Shown here: piece by piece, positions 27,953 through 35,898 of the stretch
Numbering within the stretch: position 1 is the stretch's first letter
Layout: every line of letters begins with the position of its first letter
Assembly: GCA_965202745.1 (NCBI GenBank)
Contig: CBDBCB010000022.1
Location: 310,001 to 374,000 of the forward strand
Length of the DNA: 64,000 bases
Reading direction: 5' to 3'
From: JACKII01 sp965202745
GTDB taxonomy: Bacteria > Pseudomonadota > Alphaproteobacteria > Bin95
Notes under the pieces: generated by a model
What the model was told of the DNA's origin: nothing
The model's input: only the letters and a program-made list of their open reading frames with translations
Database searches by the model: none
Position numbers and translations under genes: made by a program

Positions 27953-28803
27953 ATGCGGGTTTCAAAGACAATGCTGATCGCGGCCGGATTGGCAGGGTGC
28001 CTCGTCCTTTCCAGCCACGCCATGGCACAGAAAAAACTGAGTATAACGTCGCTCTCGACGGCACTTTCGCGCCGCACGCCATGCCAGATCTCAGTGGCGG
28101 TGTGATTGGCTTTAACGTCGATCTGGCCAACGGAATCGGCAAGCGCCTGGACGTCAAAATGCACATCACCGCCACCCAGTGGTCAAGTCTGCTGCCTGCA
28201 ATGCAGGCCGGCAAGTACGACTTCATCGTCGCGCCAACCACCATCACACAAGAGCGCTCGGAGAGCATGCTGTTCACCGAAGGGTATTTGAACACCGACT
28301 TTCTGTTCGCCGTGATGAAGGGTGCGCCTAAAATCACCTCACTTGAGGGTTCTAAGGGCAAAATCATCTCGGTCAATAAAGGCTCGGTCTACGATAGCTG
28401 GGTCCGCAAGCAGGAAGCGACCATTGGCTGGAAGGTACAATCTCACAGCACGCAGACCGATACGCTGCAAGCCGTGGTCGCTGGGCGCGCTTTCGCTAAT
28501 GTGGCCGGAAACACCGCCGTCGCCTGGGCAATAACGAAGCTGCCACAGTTTGAATTGTCTTACAATTTCACGACTGACAAGCTTTTTGGAATGCCGTTCC
28601 GCAAAGACAATGTCGCCACCCGTAATATGGTGGAAGAGGTCATCGAGTGTATGAAGCTGGATGGCACTTTTACAGCGATGAGCGTGAAGTGGTTCGGGGT
28701 AGAACCCGCGCCGGGATCGGCCGCCGTTACGGTGCAGCCGGGTTTTGGCGAACCGGGCATCGGTGGCTATGAAGACACCGCACACACGCCAAATTGCACC
28801 TAA
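27953..28803 (+). pseudogene. Polar amino-acid ABC transporter substrate-binding protein, frameshift at A-run
   Basis: Periplasmic binding protein of the PAAT type. ATG 27953, with AGGAG about 9 nt upstream, encodes a signal peptide (MLIAAGLAGCLVLSSHAMAQ). The frame is then lost in the six-A run at 28031-28036. The mature domain reads in another frame from EYNVALDGTFAPH through GGVIGFNVDLANGIGKRL, a FIVAPTTITQERS block and MVEEVIECMKLDG to 28803. This is the first gene of a four-gene transporter operon that is damaged in three genes. A homopolymer error is possible, but the neighbours' lesions make real decay likely. Confidence 0.82.
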
Positions 28804-28920
28804 AAAAATAAAACAAAAAAACTTGGTTCAGGAGAGCCGCGCGGGGACTGGTTGGTTTGCTGACCAGTCCCCGATTATCCGGTCGCTAGGTGCAGGAATT
28901 TGACATTGTCCGGAAGTTAC

Positions 28921-29649
28921 ATGCTGGAGGCTCAGGGCCTCGGCAAATCCTTCGGTGCCCTGGAGGTGCTGAAGGGCATCTATCTCGACGTTCGCGAGCG
29001 GGAGTTGGTGTTCATCATCGGCCCATCCGGCTCCGGCAAGAGCACGTTTCTGCGTTGCTGCAACCGGTTGGAAGAACCCAGCCGTGGCCGGATCATTGTG
29101 GATGGCGCAGAGATCACCGCCCGCGGAGCCGATCTCAACAAAATCCGCCAGCGGATCGGCATGGTATTTCAATCCTTCAACCTCTATCCGCACATGACCG
29201 CCATGGGCAATGTCACCCTGGCGTTGCGCAAGGTCCTGAAGAAGTCGGCAGCGGAGGCGGAGGAACGCGGCCGCATCGCCCTCGCCAATGTCGGCCTGGC
29301 GGACAAGGAAGACTCATACCCAAACCAGCTTTCCGGCGGCCAGCAACAACGGGTCGCCATTGCCCGCGCGCTAGCGCTGGAGCCGCGTATCGTGCTGTTC
29401 GACGAGCCAACTAGCGTCCTGGACCCTGAATTGGTCGGCAGTGTGCTCCAGGTTATGCGCGACATGCATGATGCTGGAATGACCATGGTTGTTGTCAGCC
29501 ACGAATTGCAGTTTGCCCGCGAAGCCGCCGACCGCGTCGTGTTCATGGATGGCGGCGTTATTGTCGAACAGGGACCGCCAGAGCAGATCTTTGGTGCCCC
29601 CGAGCACCCGCGGACTCGTGATTTCGTCTCTCGAATAGCCAGGCACTGA
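28921..29649 (+). CDS. Amino-acid ABC transporter ATP-binding protein (GlnQ-like)
   Basis: ATPase of a polar amino-acid importer. Reading from the ATG at 28921 gives 242 residues. Walker A is GPSGSGKSTFL, the Q-loop is MVFQSFNLYPHMT, the signature is LSGGQQQRVAIARAL, Walker B is IVLFDEPTSVLD (Val where Ala is usual), and the H-loop is VVVSHEL. An in-frame TTG 21 bp earlier is a less likely start. It is the only undamaged gene of its operon: the binding protein before it and both permeases after it are broken, so it can hardly work unless it serves another permease. Confidence 0.92.
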   Translation: MLEAQGLGKSFGALEVLKGIYLDVRERELVFIIGPSGSGKSTFLRCCNRLEEPSRGRIIVDGAEITARGADLNKIRQRIGMVFQSFNLYPHMTAMGNVTLALRKVLKKSAAEAEERGRIALANVGLADKEDSYPNQLSGGQQQRVAIARALALEPRIVLFDEPTSVLDPELVGSVLQVMRDMHDAGMTMVVVSHELQFAREAADRVVFMDGGVIVEQGPPEQIFGAPEHPRTRDFVSRIARH

Positions 29650-29656
29650 GCCGACG

Positions 29657-30339
29657 ATGGACCCATCTATCACCCCTTGGGACCGCTTCATCGACAGCTT
29701 CTTCAAGCTTTCGGTAATGGAGGAATATCTGCCGGAAATCATCGATGGTTTCTGGCTCACCTGTTATCTGGCATTGAAAATCGTCGTCGCTGGCTTGGCC
29801 CTTGGCCTGGCTCTGGCTTTGATCCGAACTTACGGGGTTCGGCTGATCAATCTGCCGATTGTGTTGTTCGTCGACATCATGCGGGCATTGCCGCCTTTGG
29901 TGTTTATCCTGTTGCTCTATTTCGGCCTGCCCGGCGTCGGCGTGAATTTAAGTGGCTTTGAAATGACCTGGCTGACCCTGTCGCTGGTATTGGCCGCGTT
30001 CTCGGAAGAGATATTCCGCGCCGGCATTCTGGCCGTACCGAAAGGCCAGTGGGAGGCGTCGCGCTCTACCGGGCTTGGTTTCGGTCAAACCCTGATCTAC
30101 GTGGTCATGCCACAAGCCATTCGCCTGACCGTACCGCCCCTGACCAAATCACCAAGAACACTGCGCTCGGCACCGTGGTTGGCGTGGGCGAGATCATTAA
30201 TCAGGCGACCACCGGCCAGAGCTTTTCCGGCAACGCCTCTCCGCTGGTGTTGGGCGCGCTGGCATAACTTATCCTGTTCGTGCCCGTGGTCATTTTCGGC
30301 CGCTGGATTGAAACCCGGTTTGCCTGGAAGAAGGTGTAG
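29657..30339 (+). pseudogene. Amino-acid ABC transporter permease 1, frameshift plus in-frame TAA
   Basis: HisM/GltK-type permease. From ATG 29657 the frame encodes FWLTCYLALKIVVAGLALGL and later membrane segments up to the EAA-loop start (EASRSTGLGFGQTLIYVVMP). It shifts near 30140. The rest (TALGTVVGVGEIINQATTG) reads in another frame and meets a TAA at 30265-30267 before the C-terminal FGRWIETRFAWKKV ends at a TAG (30337-30339). Two lesions. Confidence 0.85.
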
Positions 30340-30348
30340 GGCGGGCCA

Positions 30349-30663
30349 ATAGAATACATCATCCAGAACTTCTTCAACCTCGCGGTCATGTCAGCGGCGC
30401 GGCCAACCATGCGCTATGTGGTGGTACCGCAGGCGGTGCGCAACGTGCTGCCGGACCTGGTAAGCAATACGCTGGAGGGGGCCAAGCTGACCTCACTCGC
30501 CAGCGTCATCGCCCTGCCGGAGATGCTGTATTCGGCGGACATGGCCCGCTCCGTCACTTTCAACGCGTCACCAATTGTTCTGGCCGCTGGCTTTTATCTG
30601 CTGCTGCTCTGGCCTGTGGTGCGGCTGCTATCCCGCCTGGAGCACAGAGTCGCCGCCAGGTAG
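30349..30663 (+). pseudogene. Amino-acid ABC transporter permease 2, large internal deletion
   Basis: The frame opens at an ATA (30349, possibly a mutated ATG) with EYIIQNFFNLAVM, the usual N-terminus. It jumps directly to RPTMRYVVVPQAVRNVLPDL, the late EAA-loop region, and then the last two membrane segments to 30663. Roughly 110-130 central residues are missing, including most membrane helices. It follows permease 1 by 9 bp. Confidence 0.82.
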
Positions 30664-30730
30664 CTACCTGTGTAGGCTGCAACAACCAGACGTACCACGC
30701 CCGCGGCTACAGCACGACCTTCCAAACGGC

Positions 30731-32089
30731 CTACCTGACTGCAATGTCCGTGGTAACCGACAGCGTCACCGCTTCGCCACCCGCGCTTCCCGCATACCAT
30801 ACCGCCCCAGCTTCAGCGCGCGTTCGCCGAAAGCCGGACGTCCTGATGTCGTCCTTCGTCTCGGCAAAGACCGCCAAATGCCTGCCGCCGGTCAGACGCC
30901 GCACGTCGCCAGGCGTGACGCGCAGGTCCGTCCGGGCCGCATTGCGCGTGTCGACTACCTCGATATTCACGGCTTTCAGCACAGACAGATCGAGCGAGGC
31001 CAGCCCCATGGCCGGTTTCACCGGGTCCATGCCTGCTCCGCCGTCCACCACATCGGCAGCACTCGAAATCAAAATCCGATCGTCGCCGTCGCTTGCCTCA
31101 ACGGTGCTCTGGCCCGCAATTGCGGCCAAAACATCATCTCCCGACCCGCCATCCAGCCGGTTCCGATTGCCGGTGCCAACCAGCACATCCGCCTTGACCG
31201 AGCCTGTCAGCACGCCGCCGCCGCGCAACCACAGTCCCTGCAGAAACGCATTGGCCGCGCGTTCCGTCTTCCACCAGACGCCGCGCTCATTCTGACGGTG
31301 CAACTCGTTGAGCCGATAGGCCGGATTGCCCGGCACTTTGTCGTGCCCCAGATAGGAGACAACGCCCCAACTGCCATAGCGGCCCGGAAACCCGATGTCG
31401 GCATAGTGGGCAAACAATCCGCCACCCGCGGCCCGCCACGTCTCGAACCAATAGCGGTACAAATCGGTGATTTCCGGGGATTAGTTAAGGTCGCGCAGCA
31501 GATCGACCAGCGGCGCGTTCTGTAGATTGGCGCGGTACACGCCCCAAATCGCCGCCGCCAGATGCTGGCCGCCTTCATACGCCACCAGATCGAGCCCGTA
31601 TGCCGCCGCCCTCCCCGCCTGGCGTTCGAATACCGCCCGGCTTCCTGCTGCATGGAGTACAGGCTGCGGGGCAGGATCACGCCGTCGCTCAGCATCTGCG
31701 GCAATGACCGCGGCACCTGCCCGTCAAAGACCAGCACGGTCCGGAAACTCTCGTCCGCCTCGTCAGTACGCATCTGCAAGGCCGTATTGCCGCCATCCTC
31801 GCCCAGACGCAGGTATTTGAGCACCTCTTTCCCCACCAGAACCGCCCATTTCGCCCGCACACCAACGCCGCTGCGGATCTTCTCCAGGATGGCTGGGTAC
31901 AGACCGGCCAGCAGCGGCGACACGTCAACCACCAGGTCTTCGCTATAGGCGCACCGGGTCCGGCGTCTTGTCGTCCGGTTTCTTGAGCACGGACAACCCG
32001 ATGCGGATATAGGCTTTAGCCGGATCCAGGCCCGCCCGCAGGTGACGCAACACCATCTTTTTGGCCCCGGCCGGTTCTTTGGTTTGGGA
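30731..32089 (-). pseudogene. Secreted protein with RTX-type calcium-binding repeats, fragmented
   Basis: Pieces in different minus-strand frames make up one long protein. An N-terminal part includes VLRHLRAGLDPAKAYIRIGL. A middle part (EDLVVDVSPLLAGLYPAILE then VGKEVLKYLRLGEDGG) is followed by VAYEGGQHLAAAIWGVYRAN and LYRYWFETWRAAGGGLFAHY. C-terminal Gly-Asp-rich calcium repeats (GNRNRLDGGSGDDVL, DGDDRILISSAADVVDGGAG) end at 30731. A stop after LLRDLN, a stop near 31960 and at least one frameshift break the frame. It was probably a type I-secreted protein. An IS1595-like element abuts its 5' side. Confidence 0.65.
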
Positions 32090-32166
32090 ATTATATCTCT
32101 AAGTAACATTTTCCTATTACCCCATTTGATTCTATGATTTACCATAGAGTCACATTAGGAGGAAAC

Positions 32167-33138
32167 ATGGCAAAAAATGCACCGGGACGACATGAGCGGA
32201 ATGGTCTGACGCTTTTGCAAATTGCAGAAATGTTCGGGGATGAAGAAAAGGCGCGGAAATGGATTGAGGCCCAGCACTGGCCGGAAGGGCCACACTGTCC
32301 TCACTGCGGTTCTATCAATGTAAAAGTCGGCGTGGCCCACAAGAGCATGACGCATCGCTGCAATGACTGCCCGAAAAAGCCGATGTTCACTGTTCGGGTT
32401 GGCAATATCATGCAGGGATCAAAGCTACCCTATCGTGTCTGGGCGGTTGGGCTTTACCTGTTCGCCACCAATCTCAAGGGTATCTCTAGCATGAAGCTGC
32501 ATCGTGAGCTCGGGATTGGGCAGAAGGCCGCTTGGTTCATGCTGCACCGTCTCCGTGAGGCTCATGGGTCCAATAGTCCAGTTTTCAAAGGTCCAGTTGA
32601 AGCGGATGAAACCTACATGGGTGGTAAGGAACAGAACAAACACGCTAGCAAAAAACTCAAGGCCGGCCGCGGCGCGGTGGGCAAAACCGCCGTGGCCGGG
32701 ATCAAGGATCGCAACTCCGGCCGCGTGGTTGCCAAGGTGGTTGAAAGAACCGCTGCGCATACACTACAAGATTTTGTGACCAATCATACTACCAAGGATG
32801 CCCAGGTATTCCCCGACGAGGCGCGCGCCTACAAGGGCATTAACAGGGCGCATCAAGCGGTCAAACACTCAATGGGTGAATACGTCCGTAACATGGCACA
32901 TACAAACGGTTTCGAAAGCTTCTGGGCACCGATGAAGCGTGGCTATCAGGGCATTTATCACAAGATGAGCCCCAAGCATCTACAACGCTATGTTAATGAG
33001 TTCTCTAGCCGTCACAACAGACGTCCCAAGGATACCATTGACCAGATGAGCGATTTGGTTTGTAGCATGGCGGGAAAGCGTTTGCGCTACGTTGATTTGA
33101 TTGCAGATAATGGTTTGGAAAGCGGTTCTCGAACATGA
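32167..33138 (+). CDS. IS1595-family transposase (ISXO2-like DDE domain)
   Basis: DDE transposase of the IS1595/Merlin group. The 323 residues begin MAKNAPGRHERNGL after AGGAGGAAAC, an excellent ribosome site. An N-terminal zinc-ribbon-like region has CPHCG and the CNDCPKKPMF pair. The catalytic D is in GPVEADETYMGGKE, the second D in QVFPDEARAYKG, and the last acidic residue in GFESFWAPMKRGYQG. The frame is intact, so this copy could act on related ends in trans. Confidence 0.92.
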   Translation: MAKNAPGRHERNGLTLLQIAEMFGDEEKARKWIEAQHWPEGPHCPHCGSINVKVGVAHKSMTHRCNDCPKKPMFTVRVGNIMQGSKLPYRVWAVGLYLFATNLKGISSMKLHRELGIGQKAAWFMLHRLREAHGSNSPVFKGPVEADETYMGGKEQNKHASKKLKAGRGAVGKTAVAGIKDRNSGRVVAKVVERTAAHTLQDFVTNHTTKDAQVFPDEARAYKGINRAHQAVKHSMGEYVRNMAHTNGFESFWAPMKRGYQGIYHKMSPKHLQRYVNEFSSRHNRRPKDTIDQMSDLVCSMAGKRLRYVDLIADNGLESGSRT

Positions 33139-33154
33139 TATCGCAAACAATCAG

Positions 33155-33232
33155 TCTGTTCTTGAAATTATTGATGTTCAGTATGCGCGAATGCGGTTAC
33201 TAACCTTTCAAAACATTCCACAACGCAATTAG
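33155..33232 (+). pseudogene. Remnant of a DNA methyltransferase C-terminus
   Basis: Reads SVLEIIDVQYARMRLLTFQN and then stops. This matches the end of the intact methyltransferase at 34185-35615 (DLEVMGVQYSRMQLLTVQDI) but is clearly diverged. It follows the unit 1 transposase by 16 bp and ends inside the left terminal repeat of unit 2. It is evidence of a second, lost methyltransferase gene. Confidence 0.75.
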
Positions 33233-33246
33233 TAGTTAAGGGCTTA
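33224..33246 (+). repeat. Left terminal inverted repeat of IS1595-like unit 2
   Basis: Twenty-three bases beginning CGCAATTAGTAG and ending TTAAGGGCTTA. They match the complement of 35621-35643 at 21 of 23 positions. Confidence 0.8.
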
Positions 33247-33292
33247 ATCCTTTGCGCATTTGATGCTATATATGTTGCACACGGAGGAAATC

Positions 33293-34188
33293 ATGAACAT
33301 CACCAGCGTTTTTTATAAGTTTCCGGATCAGGAAGCCTGCATTGCGCATTTAGAAAAGTTCGCTGGGGCGATGATCCACATTGCCCGCATTGCGGGGCTA
33401 CAAACGTGGCTTGTAAAGATGATCAAGACCGCATTGGCCGATGGAACTGTCATGGATGCAAATCCAGCTTCAACGTCCTGGCTGGTACAGTCTTTGAAAA
33501 AACCAAAATACCCCTTCAAAAATGGTTTTTGGGTGTTGCCTTGATTGTTAATGCCAGGAAAAGCCTATCAAGTTGTCAGCTTGCCCGTGATCTAGATATG
33601 AATCAAAAATCAGCATGGTTTATGCAGAAACGCATCCGCGCTGAAATGGCAAGCAAGCAGGGTGAAATCCTGTTACAAGGAATTGTTGAAGCTGACGAAA
33701 GATATGTAGGTGGTAAACCACACAAGCGAAATAAACGTTTTGATAACAATGATTTACCTCCTCCACCTCCTCCGCGATGAAGAGGGACACGCAAAACGTC
33801 GGTTATTGGCGCGGTAAAACGCGGCGGTAAAGTCGTTGCCCGTGTCGCCAGCAGTCTGACTGGCAAGGACATTCTAAACTTCATTCGTAGCAGCGTCGAT
33901 CCCGAAGGCTCGCTGCTGATCACTGATGAATTCAAGGCTTACAGCGCTGTTCGGGCAACCATGGCGCACGCCACAATCAATCATAGCAAGGGCGAATATG
34001 TTTTCGGCAACATCCATACCAACACCATTGAAGGCTTCTGGTCACTTCTCAAACGGGCCTGGTACGGATCGCATCATCATTATCGAAAATGCTATATGCC
34101 GCTCTATGTCGCGGAAGCATGCTGGAAGTACAATCAACGCAAGAACGACAACGCCTTCGGGTCTTTTATGCGGGGATGCTTTAAATGA
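33293..34188 (+). pseudogene. IS1595-family transposase, frameshift plus in-frame TGA
   Basis: ATG 33293 (GGAGG upstream) reads VFYKFPDQEACIAHLEKF. It shifts near 33363 and resumes as WGDDPHCPHCGATN with the second zinc-ribbon pair CHGCKSSF. The catalytic D in GIVEADERYVGGKP follows. After a run of five prolines the frame meets TGA at 33778-33780, then continues RGTRKTSVIGAVKRGG. The second D is in LLITDEFKAYS and the final E in NTIEGFWSLLKRAWYG, ending at 34188. Both lesions are internal. Movement of this unit would need the unit 1 transposase or another in trans. Confidence 0.85.
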
Positions 34189-35615
34189 ACCGACTCTTTT
34201 ATGGCGACTGCCTGACTGTCATGCGAGAAATGCCGTTAGGCAGTGTTGATCTGATTTATTTGGATCCCCCTTTCAACTCAAACCGTGATTACAATGCGAT
34301 TTATAAGGATGAGACAGGCCGTCCATTACCCGACCAGATTGAAGCTTTCTCCGATCTGTGGACTTTGGATGAAGATCGCGAACGGGCAATCAGAAATATG
34401 CCAATCCTTATGAGAGAATCCGGTGTTGATGACGGTATCACCGAGCTCTGGAAAATTTGGTGTAACGCCCTGCGCAAGACGCAGCCTGGCCTACTTGCCT
34501 ATCTCAGCTACATGACCGAGAGACTCTTGCCCATGCGGAGTATTCTCAAACCGACCGGATCAATTTATCTACACTGCGATCCTACTGCCAGTCATTACAT
34601 CAAGGTGATGATGGACGGCATCTTCGGGCACGGAAATTTTCGGAATGAGATCATTTGGTGTTACAAATCTGGCGGCGCAAGCAAACGCTGGTTTGCAAAA
34701 AAACATGATACAATTCTATTTTATGCAAGAAATCACAGATATTGCAAATTTAATCAGTTAAAGATCAAATCTTACGGCCAATCCGGAGGCGGCCATGGTG
34801 GTGCCATTAAATATTATAAAGATCAAAAAGGGACGTATTCAATTGTAACAGCCCGCGACTGGTGGGAAATTTCAATGTTGGCAACGACCCATAGTGAAGG
34901 ACTTGGTTATGCGACTCAAAAACCACTTGCCCTATTGGAGCGGATCATTGCTGCCAGCACCAACGAAGGTGATGTGGTGTTCGATCCGTTCTGCCGGTGT
35001 GCTACGACGCTGGAAGCTGCCCACAAACTTGATCGCAAGTGGATCGGGATCGATATAGCCATTCACGCAATCAAGCGTGTCGCGAAGGTTCGGCTGGAAG
35101 ATCGGCTTGGTTTGAAGGATGGTATTGATTTTGAGATCGAGGGTGTCCCACACAACATCGAGGGCGCTCGCGATCTATGGGAACGTGATAAATATCATTT
35201 TCAGAAATGGGCAATTGAGCAGATCGACGGCTTTGTCACTGCGCGAAAGACGGCTGATGGCGGTATTGACGGGCGGCTCTATTTTGATATGGGAGGACGC
35301 AATCTTGAAAGCATGATGTTGGAAGTGAAGGGCGGCAGAAATATCGGTATCAGTGTTGTGCGGAACCTCCGAGGGGTTCTTGAACGCGAAAATGTGCCCA
35401 TGGCAGGCTTAATCATCATGGACAATCCAGGGCCGACTAAGATGCGGAACTTTGCTCGCGAAATGGCGTCGGCAGGCGATCTTGAAGTCATGGGTGTTCA
35501 GTATTCGCGAATGCAATTGCTGACCGTTCAGGACATTCTTAACGGCAAGCGGTTTCCGACGCCTTCTGTGGCGCGGGCCAAAGGGGCGGCACAGCCTGTA
35601 CTGCCGCTGGGTTGA
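34185..35615 (+). CDS. DNA methyltransferase with C-terminal restriction-endonuclease-like domain
   Basis: Site-specific adenine-N6 or cytosine-N4 methyltransferase of the beta order. The catalytic DPPF is near residue 27 (LIYLDPPFNSNRDYNAI). The SAM motif comes late, near 264-275, and reads FDPFCRCATT, whereas relatives have FDPFCGCGTT, so both conserved glycines are replaced. From about 320 a second domain carries WAIEQIDGF, KTADGGIDGRLYF and MLEVKGG, an Mrr-type PD-(D/E)xK nuclease pattern. The 476-residue frame is intact. The ATGA overlap with the transposase implies translational coupling. Activity is doubtful given the SAM motif; the fusion is common in this protein family as I recall it. 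Confidence 0.85.
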   Translation: MNRLFYGDCLTVMREMPLGSVDLIYLDPPFNSNRDYNAIYKDETGRPLPDQIEAFSDLWTLDEDRERAIRNMPILMRESGVDDGITELWKIWCNALRKTQPGLLAYLSYMTERLLPMRSILKPTGSIYLHCDPTASHYIKVMMDGIFGHGNFRNEIIWCYKSGGASKRWFAKKHDTILFYARNHRYCKFNQLKIKSYGQSGGGHGGAIKYYKDQKGTYSIVTARDWWEISMLATTHSEGLGYATQKPLALLERIIAASTNEGDVVFDPFCRCATTLEAAHKLDRKWIGIDIAIHAIKRVAKVRLEDRLGLKDGIDFEIEGVPHNIEGARDLWERDKYHFQKWAIEQIDGFVTARKTADGGIDGRLYFDMGGRNLESMMLEVKGGRNIGISVVRNLRGVLERENVPMAGLIIMDNPGPTKMRNFAREMASAGDLEVMGVQYSRMQLLTVQDILNGKRFPTPSVARAKGAAQPVLPLG

Positions 35616-35620
35616 TAGAT

Positions 35621-35643
35621 AAGCCCTTAAATATTAATTGCGA
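35621..35643 (-). repeat. Right terminal inverted repeat of IS1595-like unit 2
   Basis: Begins TAAGCCCTTAA, five bases after the methyltransferase stop, and ends ATTAATTGCG. It is the inverted partner of 33224-33246 with two mismatches. The 250 bp that follow, up to the rhodanese stop, hold no gene I can support. Confidence 0.8.
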
Positions 35644-35898
35644 TTATTTTTTTGCTGACGTCGGTATGAATAAAGCTATCAGACAAACGACTATCAAGCG
35701 CCTCATGCTGTAGTCCCTAAAACGCCGAACGCTTGGGATAGCGTACCGAAATGTCGGTCATGGGAATAAATTCTAGAGTAGACATTCTTCCCACGCCAGA
35801 GCCATCGTTAGGCGGAGTCCAGGGAAGCATTGAGGGATGAGACTCACTCATCGCGAGCCCCCGGATAGCAGCTTCGCCGTTTCCGGGGATCGCTCGTC

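Larger units (their letters stand above)
32090..33232 (+). mobile_element. IS1595-like unit 1 (transposase plus vestigial methyltransferase tail)
   Basis: Contains an intact IS1595-type transposase (32167-33138) followed by 26 codons of a methyltransferase C-terminus. The left end is approximate. The sequence before the transposase (GGAATTATAT, CATTTGATTCTAT) resembles the left end of unit 2 at 33224. I found no matching right terminal repeat. I infer that this unit once carried a passenger methyltransferase and lost most of it, perhaps when unit 2 landed next to it. Confidence 0.55.
33224..35643 (+). mobile_element. IS1595-like unit 2 with methyltransferase-endonuclease passenger
   Basis: A 2.42-kb unit bounded by 23-bp inverted repeats. 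It contains a broken IS1595-type transposase and, overlapping its stop by ATGA, an intact DNA methyltransferase fused to a nuclease-like domain. Flanking 8-mers (TTCCACAA and ATTATTTT) are not duplicates, so target duplications are absent or lost. From memory, IS1595-family elements with passenger genes are known. The lower GC of the passenger supports transfer. Confidence 0.75.

Noticed and set aside
33778..33780. TGA in the IS1595 transposase as recoding
   Set aside because: The gene also has a frameshift, the position is in a non-catalytic linker, and no hairpin follows.
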